Shown: piece by piece, positions 1 through 9,400 of the stretch
Layout of the letters: each line of letters opens with the position of its first letter
Position numbering within the stretch: position 1 is the stretch's first letter
Source: an uncultured Prevotellaceae bacterium
GTDB taxonomy: Bacteria > Bacteroidota > Bacteroidia > Bacteroidales > Bacteroidaceae
Length of the DNA: 43,679 nt
Reading direction: 5' to 3'
Assembly (NCBI GenBank): GCA_946184125.1
Contig: CAMHEL010000014.1
Coordinates: forward strand, 1 to 43,679
Program-made: the position numbers and the translations under genes
Notes under the pieces: model-generated
Databases searched by the model: none
Told to the model about the DNA's origin: nothing
The model's input: the letters and a program-made list of their open reading frames with translations, nothing else

Positions 1-310
1 ATGGCCGTCGCCATGAGGCGGGGTGTTAGCCGATGCAAACATAGTAACTGATATTAAATGCGTCGGGATTGCAAATCCCGACGAACATTACTCTTCAGCG
101 ATTCTTACGCTCAGGTGGATTTCCAATCCACCGACATGGAGTATAAGAAGCATTTTTAATGCGATTTGCGGATTGAAAATCCTGATATTCAATGCGTCGG
201 GATTGCAAATCCCGACGAACATTACTTTATTGGAAGAAGCATTTATAATGCGATTTTCGGATTGCAAATCCTGATATTCAATGCGTCGGGATTGCAAATC
301 CCGACGAACA
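1..310. repeat. Cluster of short palindromes with 3-nt loops
   Basis: No gene is credible here. The stretch holds repeated short palindromes. Arms CGTCGGGATT / AATCCCGACG around a GCA loop occur at 61-83, 195-217 and 284-306. GGTGGATT / AATCCACC around TCC lies at 114-132, and GGATT / AATCC pairs lie at 170-182 and 259-271. All share a GGATT-NNN-AATCC core while the outer bases vary, and all have 3-nt loops. The same family returns at 43541-43679. They resemble REP-type intergenic palindromes; no matching transposase gene is in the window. The spacing is irregular (134 and 89 bp between the long copies), so this is not a CRISPR array. Confidence 0.8.
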
Positions 311-316
311 ATATGG

Positions 317-379
317 CTTTCGAAATGGAATTCTTTCGAACTCATTGGTAGGGTCTTAGCTCGTCTAAGACCGCTACAC
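317..379. repeat. 63-bp island-flanking block, left copy
   Basis: This block is nearly identical (about one mismatch by eye) to the reverse complement of 11121-11183. It contains an internal hairpin, GGTCTTAG / CTAAGACC, with a 5-nt loop. Within the window only these two copies were found, and they enclose the kinase, HNH, methyltransferase-HIT, GHKL-helicase and small membrane protein genes. It may be an end of a mobile unit or simply a dispersed intergenic repeat; no target-site duplication could be established by eye. Confidence 0.75.
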
Positions 380-399
380 GTAAGATTTTCTTGAGGGAG

Positions 400-535
400 T
401 TTAGGAGTTTAGGAGTTTGGGAGTTTAGACATATGTTCGTTGGTTTCGGGCCGATGGCTTCGTCTAAAGTCTAGCGTCTAGAGCCTAAAGTCTAGCGTCT
501 AGAGCCTAAAGTCTAGCGTCTAAAGTCCGATGGCT
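400..535. repeat. Octamer and heptamer tandem repeats
   Basis: The first part is an 8-bp period (GAGTTTAG and variants). After a spacer with ACATATGTTCGTTGG it becomes a 7-bp period built from TCTAAAG, TCTAGCG, TCTAGAG and CCTAAAG, which is also readable as three 21-bp units near 464-525. The same composite recurs in opposite orientation at about 11310-11440 and in direct orientation, twice in tandem, at 22922-23152. No coding role is seen. Confidence 0.75.
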
Positions 536-560
536 TTTTCCGAACTCAGCGTGTCAATCT

Positions 561-612
561 AGGGGACAGGGCCTTGATGGAATTCTCAAATTCCATCAAA
601 AACCTGTCCCCT
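561..612. repeat. 52-bp palindromic element, copy 1
   Basis: The outer arms GGGGACAGG / CCTGTCCCC and inner arms TTGATGGAATT / AATTCCATCAA enclose a 4-nt loop, with a 3-nt internal mismatch between the arms. Copies of the same length are at 11218-11269 and 23161-23212. It lies just beyond the 3' end of the kinase gene and could fold in the transcript, but there is no clear T-run, so a terminator role is uncertain. It resembles a REP or MITE-type element. Confidence 0.75.
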
Positions 613-635
613 ATGATTGTCCCCTATGATTGCGC

Positions 636-2585
636 TTAGCGATTGCCTAATGCAGATTTTGCGTCAGCATCCCCCTGTTCTGCCGCCTTGCGATACCACT
701 TCACGGCTTCCTGCATATCCTTTGTAACGCCCTCACCATTTTCATAGCAAACGCCTAAATTGCATTGTGCGTCAGCATTACCCTGTTCTGCAGCCTTGAG
801 ATACAACTTCACGGCTTCCTGCTTATCCTTGTCAACGCCCTCGCCATTAGCATAGCAAACGCCTAAATTGTATTGTGCGACAGCAAAACCCTTTTCTGCT
901 GACTTGATATACCACTTCACGGCTTCCTGCTCGTCCTTGTTAACGCCCTCGCCATTAGCATAGCAATAGCCTAAAGAGCATTGAGCGACAGCATGACCCT
1001 GTTCTGCCGCCTTGCGATACCACTTAGCAGCCTCCTGCTTGTCCTCAGCAGCGCCCTTGCCGAAATCATAGCAATAGCCTAAAAGATATTGCGCTACAGC
1101 ATTATCTTGTTCAGCCAATTTGGTTAGACCAGGAACAGCTTTTGAATACCATACCTTTGCTAATGAGTCGTTCAACTCTTTTCCATTGCCGTATTCGTAG
1201 CAATAGCCTAAATGATATTGTGCATCAGCATTTTCTTGTAAGGCCAATTTGGTTAGACCAGGAGCAGCCTTTTCGAGCCATTCCAAAGCCAATGAGTCGT
1301 TTCTCTCTATTCCATAACCATTTCCATAGCAAATACCTACTTTATATTGCGCATTGGCATTGCCATGTTCAGCAGATTCTCGCCACCATTCCAATGCCTT
1401 TGCGTAATCTAATTCCTTACCATTGATACCATAAAAGTAACTATTACCTAACTCATATTCAGAATCAGCAACACGTTGCTTGGCAGAATTCTGAGACTTC
1501 AGGAAGAAAACGATAGCCAAAATCAGAAACGCCAAGACGCCCACAATCCATCCTATCCTATTCTTACGCTTTTTTGGCTGCCGTATGATTTCTTTCTTTT
1601 CTGGGTCTTTTTGGGGCTTCGTTTTGGGGTCTATAATGGTTATATCATTTGAAACGTTCGTGCCGCCAATGATAGAGGGTTCATCAATTATTATTTTATT
1701 TTGTTTAGGGAAGTCCTTCCCTTCAAGGAAACTCCGGATTTCCTCTACGGATTGCGGGCGCTGGTTGAAGTGGACGGCCATCAGTTTGGCCACCAATATT
1801 CTTGTTCGCTCCGAGACCTCGTTGGGAAAAGAGAGCGCGATGTGCTTGTCGCTGGTGTGGTCGTCGCTGAGGCTCGACGGGTTCGGTGGCCGGCAGTTCG
1901 TCAGCAGGTTGTAGAGCGTAGCTCCCAAAGAGTAGAAGTCCGTCCATGGTCCAATCTTTTTGATGTCTTGATACATCTGCTCAATAGGGGCATAGTTCGG
2001 CGTGTAGGGGAATGAGGTGGAAGTGAATCCCTGGTCATCCTGCGGCATCATTTTGCTTGCCCCGAAGTCAAGGAGTTTGACATCGCCTTTTTCATTGACG
2101 ATGATGTTGGCGGGCTTGATGTCGAGATGGAGCAAAGGAGGTTCCTGTCCATGGATATATTCAAGGGCATTGAGCACCTGGCTCAATATGTCGAGCACCT
2201 CGCTTTCCTTCATCGGCTGACCAGTCCGGCGGAGGTGGTCGGCGAGGTTTTCTCCCTCGACATAGTCCATCACATAATAGGCGGTGCCGTTCTCCTCGAA
2301 GAGGTCGTGCACGGCAACGATGTTTGGGTGGGTGAGGTGAGCCAGTTTGATAGCTTCCCGAACGAACCGTTCTTTCTGCCGTTCATACAGGTCACGTTTT
2401 GTGTCCGAGGTGACCACGACCGTAGTATCGTCATCGCCGCGCATGCAGATGTCGGCCATGAAGAATTCCTTGATGGCCACGCGCTTGTCAATCAATGTGT
2501 TGGTGGCTTCGTAGGTGATGCCGAAGCCGCCGTTTCCCAATATTTTGTGAATGGCGAACTTCCCGTTTTGCAATGAATGAATCAT
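636..2585 (-). CDS. Membrane Ser/Thr protein kinase with C-terminal Sel1 repeats
   Basis: Predicted Hanks-type protein kinase of 649 residues. The kinase domain spans roughly residues 10-290, with glycine loop LGNGGFGITYEA (16-27), VAIK lysine K39, catalytic HLDIKPAN (153-160) and DFG (173-175). The catalytic loop reads HLD rather than HRD, so it is a non-RD kinase. A basic stretch (338-343) precedes one membrane helix (about 344-362), followed by seven Sel1/TPR-like repeats (about 375-645), which usually bind proteins. This places the kinase in the cytoplasm and the repeats outside the inner membrane. The start at 2585 was chosen because the kinase fold begins there and a promoter lies upstream; an in-frame extension to 2837 reads through that promoter. 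It is divergent from the HNH gene. The substrate is unknown; a stress or defence signalling role is inference. Confidence 0.9.
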   Translation of the reverse strand: MIHSLQNGKFAIHKILGNGGFGITYEATNTLIDKRVAIKEFFMADICMRGDDDTTVVVTSDTKRDLYERQKERFVREAIKLAHLTHPNIVAVHDLFEENGTAYYVMDYVEGENLADHLRRTGQPMKESEVLDILSQVLNALEYIHGQEPPLLHLDIKPANIIVNEKGDVKLLDFGASKMMPQDDQGFTSTSFPYTPNYAPIEQMYQDIKKIGPWTDFYSLGATLYNLLTNCRPPNPSSLSDDHTSDKHIALSFPNEVSERTRILVAKLMAVHFNQRPQSVEEIRSFLEGKDFPKQNKIIIDEPSIIGGTNVSNDITIIDPKTKPQKDPEKKEIIRQPKKRKNRIGWIVGVLAFLILAIVFFLKSQNSAKQRVADSEYELGNSYFYGINGKELDYAKALEWWRESAEHGNANAQYKVGICYGNGYGIERNDSLALEWLEKAAPGLTKLALQENADAQYHLGYCYEYGNGKELNDSLAKVWYSKAVPGLTKLAEQDNAVAQYLLGYCYDFGKGAAEDKQEAAKWYRKAAEQGHAVAQCSLGYCYANGEGVNKDEQEAVKWYIKSAEKGFAVAQYNLGVCYANGEGVDKDKQEAVKLYLKAAEQGNADAQCNLGVCYENGEGVTKDMQEAVKWYRKAAEQGDADAKSALGNR

Positions 2586-2671
2586 AAGTTTTTCTGCCTT
2601 AATTCTGAATTCTGCGGCTTTTAACCCGAAAAGTTTCCCCCGATGTCCAAGGGATACATCTCTTTGGATTG

Positions 2672-2703
2672 CAAATTTACAGTTTTTCCTTGGGAAAAGC
2701 AAA
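2672..2703 (-). promoter_or_regulatory. Bacteroidetes-type promoter for the kinase gene
   Basis: On the minus strand TTTG (2700-2703) is separated by 20 nt from TAAATTTG (2672-2679). This matches the -33 TTTG and -7 TAnnTTTG consensus of the Bacteroidetes housekeeping sigma factor. It lies 87 bp before the chosen kinase start and supports that start over the longer reading frame. Confidence 0.65.
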
Positions 2704-2757
2704 TAACTCGTTTTTTTATGTTGCATTTTATGATGCAGCATCAAAAAACTTACTTTT

Positions 2758-2791
2758 TTTGCCGTTTTTTGGGTAAAATACTGTAATTTTG
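2758..2791 (+). promoter_or_regulatory. Possible promoter for the HNH / methyltransferase-HIT pair
   Basis: TAATTTTG (2784-2791) fits the -7 consensus. A TTTG at 2758-2761 lies 22 nt upstream, slightly wide of the usual 19-21. The HNH start codon is 73 bp downstream. It would be divergent from the kinase promoter in the same intergenic space. Confidence 0.4.
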
Positions 2792-2863
2792 TGCACTTAA
2801 GCCCCCAAAAACCTATCAACGTGGGAAAATGACTCAAACCGCCTTAAACGTAATACCCTAAAA

Positions 2864-3943
2864 ATGACCATCCCTCAATCAGAGAGCCTCTCAACGAAAG
2901 CGATGAATCGTGTTTTCGACATGACGACAGCAACCTATAAGTTTTATTGGCTGTTGTCATTACTCGATATGTATGTCAAAGAACACAAAGAATCGATGTT
3001 GGCTCTTGATGTGGCTTCCAGGATGGTCGCTTACGCATGGTATCCCATTGAATATTTCAAATTGTCTTTCGGCAGAGGCGATTCCATGTCACAGATCATA
3101 CCGAGCATAGCAGAACTAACAGGTATTACGGTAGACGATAAGTTGGACAACAAGACAGATGCCATCATGCAGTCTGTTGCAGACAACCTAAATGTGAAAC
3201 GCAAAGTAAAGATACTGCTGAATAACGTTCCATTTTGGTTCCAAAAGCCTTGGATTGATACACGAGACAGACAGGTGATGCTCGAACGTTCACAATCATT
3301 CGAGAATGGTTGCCTTTACTCATTAAGCGGTTGGGGCGAAGACCTAATGGTAACCATCAACCCCATGTGGAGCGACTATTTACAAACCAACTACCAAATC
3401 TTACGTGATTTCACATTATGGAATCTTACCTTGTTTCTTCAATCGAAGAACCCTAATGTTCCCAATATCTCAGGGAAATTGTTACGTCCAGAAGAGCGGG
3501 AATCATTAACCAGACAGAAGAAGTTCTGGAACAAGGTCATAGAACTTGGTGGCACGATTAACTGCATCTACACGAACAATCCTCTTGGCGTTGATGGCTT
3601 CGACCTCGACCATTTCATGCCATGGAGTTTCGTGTCACACAATCAGAATTGGAATCTCATTCCCGCAGATGGAAGTTTCAATTCATCCAAGAGCAACCGT
3701 ATCCCCGACCTTGATTATTATCTGCCTAAAATGGCAAGTATCCAGCACAACGCCCTAAGGTTGTACGTACCAATCAGTAGCAAACGAGACCCCATTTTGA
3801 ACGATTATTACTCGCTTGGAGTATCGCCACAAGACCTTATGGCAATGTCAGATGAGGAATTCCTCGCTACTTATCGAAAGACCTTTACGCCTCTAACTCA
3901 AATGGCTTCAAATATGGGCTTCAAAACTATAACTCACCAATGA
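2864..3943 (+). CDS. HNH endonuclease domain protein
   Basis: Protein of 359 residues with a C-terminal HNH nuclease module: C234 in NCIYTNNPL, then DLDHFMPWSF with the putative catalytic H250, WNLIP, and NSSKSN. The DHF-PWSF...WNL-P...NSSKSN pattern is typical of bacterial HNH proteins in restriction and defence contexts. The first 220 or so residues are mostly helical-looking and match no family I recognise; they may supply target recognition. The stop codon overlaps the next start (ATGA), so the two genes are very likely co-translated. Base composition is moderate, unlike the AT-rich gene after them. It cuts nucleic acid by family inference; its target is unknown. Confidence 0.85.
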   Translation: MTIPQSESLSTKAMNRVFDMTTATYKFYWLLSLLDMYVKEHKESMLALDVASRMVAYAWYPIEYFKLSFGRGDSMSQIIPSIAELTGITVDDKLDNKTDAIMQSVADNLNVKRKVKILLNNVPFWFQKPWIDTRDRQVMLERSQSFENGCLYSLSGWGEDLMVTINPMWSDYLQTNYQILRDFTLWNLTLFLQSKNPNVPNISGKLLRPEERESLTRQKKFWNKVIELGGTINCIYTNNPLGVDGFDLDHFMPWSFVSHNQNWNLIPADGSFNSSKSNRIPDLDYYLPKMASIQHNALRLYVPISSKRDPILNDYYSLGVSPQDLMAMSDEEFLATYRKTFTPLTQMASNMGFKTITHQ

Positions 3944-4809
3944 ACATGGAACCTGAAAAGATAAATCATCCCTATCTCACGGCTATCAAGCGTACAGACA
4001 TATCAGCGCCAACCCGATACCTATTGCAGCACAAGTTGCTCAAGGGCAAGATACTTGATTATGGCTGCGGCTTCGGCTATGACACAGACGAGTTGAAGCG
4101 CCAAGGATATGACATCATTGGATATGACTATTACTATAGGCCTGACTACCCCGAAGGGAAGTTCGACACAATTATCTGCAACTATGTGCTGAACGTGCTG
4201 GAACCATACGCACAAGCCGAGGTGCTGATGAATGTTACCAATCTGCTTTCGCCGAAGGGAACAGCCTACTTTGCCGTACGCCGTGACTTGGCAGAGGAAG
4301 GTTTCCGAATTCATGCCATCCACAAGCAGTACACTTATCAGTGCAATGTAAAGCTGCCTTACAAGAGTCTTGTTGCCAACAAGAGTTTCGAAATCTATCA
4401 GTATAACCACTTCAACAAAATGCCTCGCAAAGAAGGAGAGACCTGTCCTTTTTGCCGTCTGTCCCGCCGCGTAGAGATGATTTGCGAGACAGCAACCTGT
4501 GTGGCTTTCTACGACGGTTATCCTGTATCTCCTGGCCATGCGTTAATCATTCCGAAGCGCCATGTAGCCTCCTATTTTGACCTCACAAACCATGAGCGCG
4601 AGGCGATGAATATAGTCCTTCAATATGTGAAGCAAAAAACCGATGAGCGCTTCCATCCCGACGGCTACAATGTTGGCATCAACATCAATGAAGCAGCAGG
4701 CCAGTCGGTTTTCCATTGCCACATGCACCTTATCCCCCGGTACAAAGGCGATGTCGAAAATCCAAAAGGTGGTGTGCGTGGCGTGATACCTAAGAAGCAG
4801 AAATATTGA
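3940..4809 (+). CDS. Fusion of class I SAM methyltransferase and HIT-family hydrolase
   Basis: Protein of 289 residues. The N-terminal half is a class I methyltransferase: ILDYGCGFGYD (motif I, about 37-47), then FDTIICNYVLNVLE at the motif IV position. It lacks the DPPY/NPPF motif of DNA amino-methyltransferases, so it is not an ordinary restriction methylase; the YVLNV signature recalls, from memory, phosphorothioation-associated putative methyltransferases. The C-terminal half is a HIT domain with CPFC (C169, C172, likely zinc), HALIIPKRH, and the histidine triad H259-C-H261-M-H263. HIT enzymes hydrolyse nucleoside-phosphate bonds such as AMP conjugates or dinucleoside polyphosphates. The start overlaps the HNH stop by 4 nt; an ATG 6 nt later is an alternative. 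The joint substrate is unknown. Confidence 0.88.
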   Translation: MNMEPEKINHPYLTAIKRTDISAPTRYLLQHKLLKGKILDYGCGFGYDTDELKRQGYDIIGYDYYYRPDYPEGKFDTIICNYVLNVLEPYAQAEVLMNVTNLLSPKGTAYFAVRRDLAEEGFRIHAIHKQYTYQCNVKLPYKSLVANKSFEIYQYNHFNKMPRKEGETCPFCRLSRRVEMICETATCVAFYDGYPVSPGHALIIPKRHVASYFDLTNHEREAMNIVLQYVKQKTDERFHPDGYNVGININEAAGQSVFHCHMHLIPRYKGDVENPKGGVRGVIPKKQKY

Positions 4810-5062
4810 AAGACATTGAAAATTAAACGGTTTAAAATTGAATACCATTTCTTATTTTGCACACAATAATACTTTGATAACGATGAACTTAATATATCGA
4901 ATCATAGATGACATCAAATAATTAACTCCCAGCTCTATGGCGTTTTCTAAACCACAACGAATATAACCTACAAAAATGCCATTTATCTCTACAAGACTAA
5001 TGGCTTTATGTTTGATAATTGCGTGGATAATGTGTAAAAGGTAATTTATAAATGCTGTTAAT

Positions 5063-6418
5063 ATGAAACTTACATCATCTGAACTACAATTATTTGAGGA
5101 AATTAGGAATGTGCGACTTAAAGCTGCTGAAGCATTTGGTAGCCACTTGTTTAGTGGCGTATTCCGTGCTACAGCTGATATATATCCAGACCCAGCTCAT
5201 TTTGTTTATGAACTTATACAAAATGCAGATGACGTTGAAGCAGATTCCGTTGAATTCATTTTGGATAAGGATGTTCTTTACTTTAAGCATAACGGAAAAA
5301 TCAAGTTCAATATAACATCAGACGATAATAAGCCATTAGGTCACATTAATTCCATTACAGCCTATTTGTCGTCTAAAGATGATAACACAGGTAATAAAAT
5401 TGGCAAATTTGGTTTGGGATTTAAATCGGTATTTGTATATTCTGATGCTCCAGAAATTTATGATGATAAATTTTGGTTTAAGATAGAACAGCAAATCGTT
5501 CCAACTCTTCTTGACCATGATCATCCAATGCGCAAGGAAGGTGAAACGTTATTCGTTTTTCATCTAAAAAAAGCCAAGAAAGCATATAAAGAGATTAATG
5601 AAAAGCTCTCCCATCTTGAAGAATCTATGCTTTTTCTAAATCACTTAAAATCAATTGTGTTCAATAATAAGTTGACCACGCAAACTATTAAGTATGAAGA
5701 AAAACATGAAAAAAGCAAAACAATCGGGGACATCAACTATTGCTTTGTTACTCTCGAGTCACCTGAAAAAACAAGGAAACTAATCCTCTTTAAGAAAAAG
5801 AAAAGACTTTTTGGCGAAGCTGTCAAATCTGTAAAAGTAGCACTTGCTTTTTACCTTAACAAAAATGGAAGTCTTAATACTAAAGATGCGAGAGGGATTA
5901 GTTGCTTTTTTCCTACTTCAGATAGTTTTGATTTGCCATTTAGGTGTCATGCTCCATTTTTACTAACAAGTAATAGACAAAATATTAAAAACGATCCTTT
6001 TAATAAAAAACTCATAGATATTCTTGCTGAAACTGCAGTTGAAGCGGTAAAGATATTAATCAAAGAGAATAATGACAAGAAGCAGCCATTGATTAATGAT
6101 AACATTTTTGATTTGATCCCAACAAGCTTAACTGGAAGTTATGCCTATTCTTCTTTTAATAAAATAACCTCAGCACGGCCGTTTTTTGAAAAGTTTACAA
6201 TTTTGCTGAAAAAAGAAAAGGTATTTTTAACATGGGGGAACCGTTATTGTAATGCATCAGATGTTTATATTGCAGGAAATGAAGATTTAAGAAGGCTCAT
6301 TTCAAATGAACAATTGGCTGTTCTTCTAAACAAACAAGAATGCGGTTTTTTAAAACTGTCTGCAAGACAAGATGAAAATGTATCTAAAAGCCGATTTTAT
6401 GGAAACCCAGCATCTTAA
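5063..6418 (+). CDS. GHKL (Hsp90/sacsin-like) ATPase, N-terminal part of a split ATPase-helicase
   Basis: The frame gives 451 residues and begins with a sacsin-type ATPase domain: N-box ELIQNADD (50-57), HNG at 76-78 in the place of the usual DxG, and the glycine lid GKFGLGFKSVF (114-124). The region after about residue 180 is the variable middle of this family. The frame ends shortly after entering sequence whose natural continuation (NWVFKLYQFL) is found in the +1 frame, so I read this as the first part of one gene of about 1,700 codons disrupted near 6360-6410. DNA is strongly AT-rich compared with the housekeeping genes, suggesting transfer. Such ATPases fused to helicases occur among candidate defence proteins. 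A short spacer (253 bp) follows the methyltransferase-HIT gene. Confidence 0.82.
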   Translation: MKLTSSELQLFEEIRNVRLKAAEAFGSHLFSGVFRATADIYPDPAHFVYELIQNADDVEADSVEFILDKDVLYFKHNGKIKFNITSDDNKPLGHINSITAYLSSKDDNTGNKIGKFGLGFKSVFVYSDAPEIYDDKFWFKIEQQIVPTLLDHDHPMRKEGETLFVFHLKKAKKAYKEINEKLSHLEESMLFLNHLKSIVFNNKLTTQTIKYEEKHEKSKTIGDINYCFVTLESPEKTRKLILFKKKKRLFGEAVKSVKVALAFYLNKNGSLNTKDARGISCFFPTSDSFDLPFRCHAPFLLTSNRQNIKNDPFNKKLIDILAETAVEAVKILIKENNDKKQPLINDNIFDLIPTSLTGSYAYSSFNKITSARPFFEKFTILLKKEKVFLTWGNRYCNASDVYIAGNEDLRRLISNEQLAVLLNKQECGFLKLSARQDENVSKSRFYGNPAS

Positions 6419-9400
6419 TTGGGTCTTCAAATTATATCAATTTTTGAAAACATCAGCTCGTATGTCATGGAATCCTATTGAAGGAAAAGTTGGTTATCTT
6501 CACGCCAATGCAAAATATCCTATGCGCTATGCTCCAATTATCAAAACTCAGGATGGTGAATGGACTTCTGCCTTCGTAAGGGTTCATGACGATAACAATT
6601 ATTCTGCTAGTAATGAACATCCTAATGTATTTTTACCTATTGAACATGCGGAAGGTAATTACAAATTCGTCCATAAAGATATTATGAGTTGTAAAAACGT
6701 TGTCGTATTAGAGTTTCTGAAAGAATTAGGAATTAAGGAACCTGATAGAGTCAGCTATTATGAAACTGAAATACTAAAGCATTATCAACAATCTAATGTA
6801 ACTCAGGAAACCCTTCTAAGTGACTTTGTCTATCTATACTCGACACTCGAAAGGATGAGCATGAAAGAGCGTAAAGAGAATATAGATAAGCTAAAGAACA
6901 AAATACATGCGATTACGATTGATAATTACTTTTGTAATTTAAATAGTTTGTATGATGACACTCCAGAACTTCGTACTTATTTTCAATCAAATAAGGGTAA
7001 AATAATAGATATAAACTTTTACAAAGAGAATGAATTAAAACTCTCTACAGATGACATTAGACGTTTCTTCTATGAATTTGGTTTGAATAAATGGCCAAAG
7101 ATTTTAGTATTAGCCAAAGACGATTATCTAGAAAGAGAATGGAGCTACCGAAGTAGATTGACTCCTTCTAATTGTACTAGTATTACCAAGGTTCATGATG
7201 TAGTTATTGAAGGGTTCGAAGACTGGTTGAAAAAAGGATTTACGGAGGAGGTTTCAAAATCTTTATGGCATCTTCTAGGCGAGATGCCGCTGGAAGACCA
7301 TTTAGAAGCGACTGTTAACTATTTTTACAGGACGAGCAAAATTTATATAAAAGATTCGTCTCTTATATATCAACTCAAAAATAAGGAGTGGATAATAATT
7401 CATGGTCATGCAAAGAAAGTCGGTGATATATATAGTGAAGATTTGCTAAATGCAGGGTATGACAATAATCCTAATTTGTTCGAATTGCTTGGTATTCATA
7501 ATAAGAATAAGAGCATAATAGAATTAGGAGGTACAGAAGAACAGCAAAAAGATTATGAAACAGGACGTCAATTAAGAGAGGCAGGTATTACACAAGAAGA
7601 CATAAATCGTTTATTAAAATCAAAAAGAGAAAAGATTGTAAAGGACAAGGAAAGGGAAACAAATAAAGGAAAAACTCCAAATATTGAAAATGTAGACGAC
7701 TTTTACCCTAAAACAGCCCAATCTTCATTGGATGACATGTTTGATGAGCCTATAGGAACCAGAAAAGCAGTATGCGAAGAACATAAAGAAAATTCTACTG
7801 TTGACAATGAAGAAATCGCTCAGCTTAAGAAAAAGCTCGAAGAAGACAACGAGCGCGAAATTGAACGTATTACGCTTCGTCAACAACGAGCAGAAATGGA
7901 AAAATATTCCTTTGAGTGGTTTGTTGCAGGTCTACATGAGGAATATGCCTCGACAAGTGAAGAAAGTAAAGACGGTATCAGCCATGCTATTTCTATTTCT
8001 TTCTCCAATGTAAGAATTGACGCTTCTAATTCGAGGATATTCATTCTCGATAGTTCATCACGAGACATCCCTTTGTGGATAGAAGAAATCAATGACTTAA
8101 ATGTGAATTTCCTTTTTAATAATAGAACCGAATTGTCTTGTACGTTTGAAGTTGCAAGCGTAAGAGACCACACACTAAGACTAAAAGCTAAGGCTGGGGA
8201 TGAAAAAGAATTATCCCAAATCAATTGGTCCAAACATTGTACATTGGCACGAATAGATTTAAATAATCCTATTGATTTGGTAGATAACTTACGTCGCGCA
8301 TTTATAGCTTTAGAATTAGACGGAATGAATCTGAAAGAAAATCTAGATGAACACATCAGTTTCATTTTTGGCCCTCCTGGAACTGGCAAAACTACATATC
8401 TTGCCAGTCAGGTTATTTCAAAACTTATGGCAAATAATAACATTTGTCGCATTCTTGTATTGACACCAACAAATAAAGCGTGCGATGTGATAGCAAAAAA
8501 GCTCTTAGAAGAAAATGAAGAAAGCATGCTGTGGATGAGACGTTTTGTATCTTCTGATGACACAGAACTTGAAAATGACGGATACGTTTGTGATAGAGAA
8601 ACAGATGTATATTTACAGGAAAAATGCTGTCTAATATCTACAATTGCAAGACTTCCTTTTGATTGTTTTACTGTACCAGAAAAAATGTATATCCGTGATA
8701 TCAAATGGGACTATATTGTCATTGATGAAGCGTCAATGATTTCTCTACCTCAAATAGTTTATGCAATTTTCAAATTTGAGAAAACTAAAATAATTATCGC
8801 TGGTGATCCAAAACAGATAACCCCAATAGATATTCAGAAGATATGGAATGATGAGAATATTTATTCCATGATTGGACTGAATAGTTTTAGAAAGCCTAAG
8901 ACTGAACCCATTCAATTTAAAGTTACAAACTTAACGACACAATACCGTTCTATACCTGCAATTGGTAAGTTATTTAGCAATTATGCTTATGATGGAGTTC
9001 TTAATCATTTTAGAACGATGCAGAGTCAAAAACTGTTGAATATTGCAACTCTTCCACTTAAGCCGATAACTTTTATTCCTTTTGCAGTTGAAAATATAGA
9101 CAACATGTATGCGGCAAAGAAATTAGCAGGTTCTAACATACATATATATTCTGCTATTCTTTCTTCAGAATTTGCCAGATACATCGCCAAAAATTATAAA
9201 GAAAACAATTCGGATAATCTTAACATTGGTGTAATCTGCCCATATCTTTCACAAGCTCAGTTAATAACAAAACTGATTGAACAAATGTCTGATATTCCTA
9301 TGGAAACCAAAATAACTGTTGGTACCATTCATAGTTTTCAAGGTGATCAATGTAATGTTGTTATCGCCGTTTTTAATCCTCCGAAAGGATTGAGACGAGG

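Noticed and set aside
61..306. CRISPR array suspected from repeated 23-bp units
   Set aside because: Only three long copies with unequal spacing, the spacers themselves contain related palindromes, and no cas genes are nearby.
2586..2837. N-terminal extension of the kinase by 84 residues
   Set aside because: It would translate through a consensus promoter and adds sequence unlike a kinase; the kinase domain begins normally at 2585.
2864..4809. Type II restriction-modification pair
   Set aside because: The methyltransferase lacks DNA amino-methylase motifs (DPPY/NPPF) and a target-recognition region, and it is fused to a HIT domain.
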